A stretch of DNA of 13,099 nucleotides from Eubacteriales Family XIII. Incertae Sedis bacterium (GTDB lineage: Bacteria; Bacillota; Clostridia; Peptostreptococcales; Anaerovoracaceae), in the NCBI GenBank assembly GCA_031255695.1, contig JAIRSA010000086.1, positions 1 through 13,099 on the forward strand, given 5' to 3'. The notes below the pieces were generated by a model. It searched no databases, was not told the origin of the DNA, and saw only the letters and a list, made by a program, of their open reading frames with translations. Below, piece after piece: positions 11,678 through 13,099 of this stretch. Each line of letters starts with the position of its first letter. Position 1 is the first letter of the stretch. A program made the translations under genes and the position numbers.

Positions 11678-12811
11678 CTATTCGAAGATGGCGGCGGTCT
11701 CGGACAGCGCTTTCATTATCGGGAGGGTCTGTGGGCATTGCCCCTCGCATGCGCCGCACTCGACACAGTTGGACGGGCGGTGCTCCTGGGCGAACCACAT
11801 ATTGAACAGCTCGCGCATTTTTTCGTTGTGGCTGTATACCTCCCAGTCATTCCTGTACTGGAGGCATTCCGGTATGTCGACCCCGGACGGGCAGGGCATG
11901 CAGTACTGGCAGCCCGTGCATGAGTAGGGGGTTATGCGGTTGTAGGCTTCGGCGACCTCGCCTATCAGGGCCCTTTCGCCGTCGGTCAGGCAGCCCGCGT
12001 CCGCGTCCGAGAGGATCCGCAGGTTCTCGTCAAGCTGCTCCATGCTGCTCATGCCGCTCAGTATCGTGAGCGCCTCCGGGAAATCCGCCACCCAGCGGAA
12101 AGCCCATTCGGCAGGCGAGCGCTTGATAGGCGCCTTGTCCCAGAGGCGGCTGATCGCGTCGGGTACGGAGTCGGTGAGCTTGCCGCCCTTGAGCGGCTCC
12201 ATGATGATCACGGGCACGCCCTTGGAAGCGGCGTATTTCATCCCTTCGACGCCCGCCTGGAAACCAGCATCCATATAGTTCAGCTGTATCTGGCAGAACT
12301 CCCAGGGATATGAGTCCAGCACCTCCTTGAACAGGGGCAGATCGTCATGGAATGAAAAGCCTATACGCCCGATCTTCCCGGCGTCGCGCAGCTTCTCCAC
12401 CTGCGGGAGCACATTGCATTCCTTCATGGCCTTCAGATGCCCCTTGTTGATGTTGTGGAGGAGGTACATGTCGATGAAGCCTGTATCAAGCCGCTCAAGC
12501 TGCTTTTCGAAGATAGGCACGACATCGTCCGCCGATTTCACGAAGAACAGCGGGAATTTGTCGGCCAGCAGCACCTTTTCGCGGTAGCCGCCTTTCAGCG
12601 CCTTGCCGACGGCCCGCTCGCTTTTTCCGCCGTGATACGGGAATGCCGTGTCGATGTAATTGACCCCGGAATCGATCGCCTTGCGTATCATGGCGATGGA
12701 TTCAGCTTCGTCAACATCGTTGTGGTCGCCGCCGATGACCGGCAGCCGCATAGCGCCGAAACCAAGCAGAGAGATCTTTTCGCCTGTCGGCTCAAATGTC
12801 CTGTAATTCAT
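11678..12811 (-). CDS. Aldo/keto reductase with C-terminal 4Fe-4S dicluster domain
   Basis: A 377-residue oxidoreductase of the ferredoxin-linked aldo/keto reductase group. The N-terminal TIM-barrel domain (1-290) begins MNYRTFEPTGEKISLLGFG. It contains the AKR catalytic set, visible as D54 and Y59 in YIDTAFPYHGGKSE, a lysine in LLADKFPLF and a histidine in MYLLHNINKG. The C-terminal region carries two cysteine clusters: C298, C301, C304, C307 in SCTGCQYCMPCPSGVDIPEC and C349, C352, C355, C359 in CVECGACEGQCP. These should bind iron-sulfur clusters, so the enzyme probably exchanges electrons with ferredoxin as well as reducing carbonyls. The substrate is unknown. ATG at 12811 has GGAGG at 8-nt spacing; a longer open frame upstream crosses the promoter and is not real. 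The fusion gene follows 97 bp downstream. Confidence 0.92.
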   Translation of the reverse strand: MNYRTFEPTGEKISLLGFGAMRLPVIGGDHNDVDEAESIAMIRKAIDSGVNYIDTAFPYHGGKSERAVGKALKGGYREKVLLADKFPLFFVKSADDVVPIFEKQLERLDTGFIDMYLLHNINKGHLKAMKECNVLPQVEKLRDAGKIGRIGFSFHDDLPLFKEVLDSYPWEFCQIQLNYMDAGFQAGVEGMKYAASKGVPVIIMEPLKGGKLTDSVPDAISRLWDKAPIKRSPAEWAFRWVADFPEALTILSGMSSMEQLDENLRILSDADAGCLTDGERALIGEVAEAYNRITPYSCTGCQYCMPCPSGVDIPECLQYRNDWEVYSHNEKMRELFNMWFAQEHRPSNCVECGACEGQCPQTLPIMKALSETAAIFE

Positions 12812-12856
12812 AGCCTGCGCCTCCAATAGATATATGGATATACACCGAATAGGATA

Positions 12857-12885
12857 ATTATACGCTTCAAGGCGCAAAAAAACAA
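12857..12885 (-). promoter_or_regulatory. Probable promoter of the aldo/keto reductase gene
   Basis: On the minus strand, TTGTTT (complement of 12880-12885) and TATAAT (complement of 12857-12862) are 17 bp apart, the same hexamers and spacing as the ech promoter. An inverted repeat GCGCA (12872-12876) / TGCGC (12886-12890) brackets the -35 element. The expected leader is about 40 nt. Confidence 0.7.
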
Positions 12886-12908
12886 TGCGCAAATTAAAGA
12901 AGCACAAA

Positions 12909-12941
12909 GAAATAGCTGAAAAATGGTTGGAAATAGTTGAA
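12909..12941. repeat. 12-bp imperfect direct repeat between divergent promoters
   Basis: GAAATAGCTGAA (12909-12920) recurs as GAAATAGTTGAA (12930-12941) with one mismatch and a 21-bp period, two helical turns. It lies between the aldo/keto reductase promoter and the tRNA promoter. The role is unknown and it may be chance in AT-rich DNA. Confidence 0.35.
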
Positions 12942-12971
12942 GCTGGCAGGCGGGAGGATTCAAAATAAAGC

Positions 12972-13000
12972 TTGACGAACACCGCAGAAATGATTAAAAT
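12972..13000 (+). promoter_or_regulatory. Promoter of the tRNA-Thr gene
   Basis: TTGACG (12972-12977) and TAAAAT (12995-13000) are separated by 17 bp and end 22 bp before the mature tRNA 5' end, a normal distance for a stable RNA gene. Confidence 0.75.
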
Positions 13001-13022
13001 AGTATGGACGGGCAAATTATAG

Positions 13023-13097
13023 GCTAACGTGGCTCAATGGTAGAGCAGCGCATTCGTAATGCGCAGGTTGTGGGTTCGATTCCCACCGTTAGCTCCA
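13023..13097 (+). tRNA. tRNA-Thr (anticodon CGT)
   Basis: A complete 75-nt cloverleaf including encoded CCA. The acceptor stem GCTAACG pairs fully with CGTTAGC. The D arm is GCTC-AATGGTA-GAGC. The anticodon stem GCGCA/TGCGC encloses the loop TTCGTAA with anticodon CGT, which reads ACG (Thr). The T arm is GTGGG-TTCGATT-CCCAC. The discriminator base is T, followed by CCA at 13095-13097. Confidence 0.97.
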
Positions 13098-13099
13098 TA

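Noticed and set aside
12812..13015. N-terminal extension of the aldo/keto reductase to 13015
   Set aside because: It would run through a good promoter and an AT-rich non-coding stretch, and the family's N-terminus begins at the ATG at 12811, which has a GGAGG site.

Overview
The window (about 13.1 kb) looks like the chromosome of a strictly anaerobic, fermentative bacterium, most likely a Clostridia-type Bacillota of moderate to high GC. The reasons are an energy-converting Ech hydrogenase operon, a flavodiiron protein, an acyl-CoA dehydrogenase with ETF and rubredoxin domains, a ferredoxin-type aldo/keto reductase, strong AAGGAGG-type ribosome binding sites, and frequent ATA (Ile) and AGG (Arg) codons. 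The assignment to a phylum is an inference; no rRNA or marker gene is present.

Left edge (1-600): the 3' end of an IS transposase, followed immediately by the 3' part of an ABC-transporter ATPase that has lost its Walker A half. This looks like a gene cut by an IS insertion.

Central plus-strand operon (631-7518): a TTGTTT-17-TATAAT promoter is followed by echA-echB-echC-echD-echE-echF, the complete six-subunit group 4 [NiFe] hydrogenase. It is expected to oxidise reduced ferredoxin, make H2 and pump ions. After a repeat-bearing 187-bp gap come hypA and hypB, which deliver nickel to the EchE active site. Genes overlap by 4-8 bp or are nearly contiguous. Three of the proteins (EchC, EchF, HypA) end in different low-complexity or tandem-repeat tails.

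Right minus-strand block (12811 down to 7612): an aldo/keto reductase with two C-terminal 4Fe-4S motifs; a 636-residue protein fusing acyl-CoA dehydrogenase, the ETF-alpha FAD-binding domain and rubredoxin; an A-type flavodiiron protein with all iron ligands; and an Rrf2-family regulator with three cysteines in the Fe-S sensor region and its own consensus promoter. Rubredoxin is the usual electron donor to flavodiiron proteins. The fusion followed by the flavodiiron gene therefore suggests an electron path from an acyl-CoA (or another donor) through FAD and rubredoxin to O2 or NO, possibly under Fe-S redox control. This is the most interesting hypothesis in the window. The fusion gene also carries a 16-bp tandem repeat across its probable promoter and has lost several flavin-contacting residues in its dehydrogenase domain.

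Right edge: a complete tRNA-Thr (anticodon CGT) with encoded CCA and its own promoter. No CRISPR array, rRNA, replication origin or complete mobile element is visible. There is no gene-free stretch longer than the 300 bp between the flavodiiron and Rrf2 genes, which holds hairpins, a promoter and repeats.
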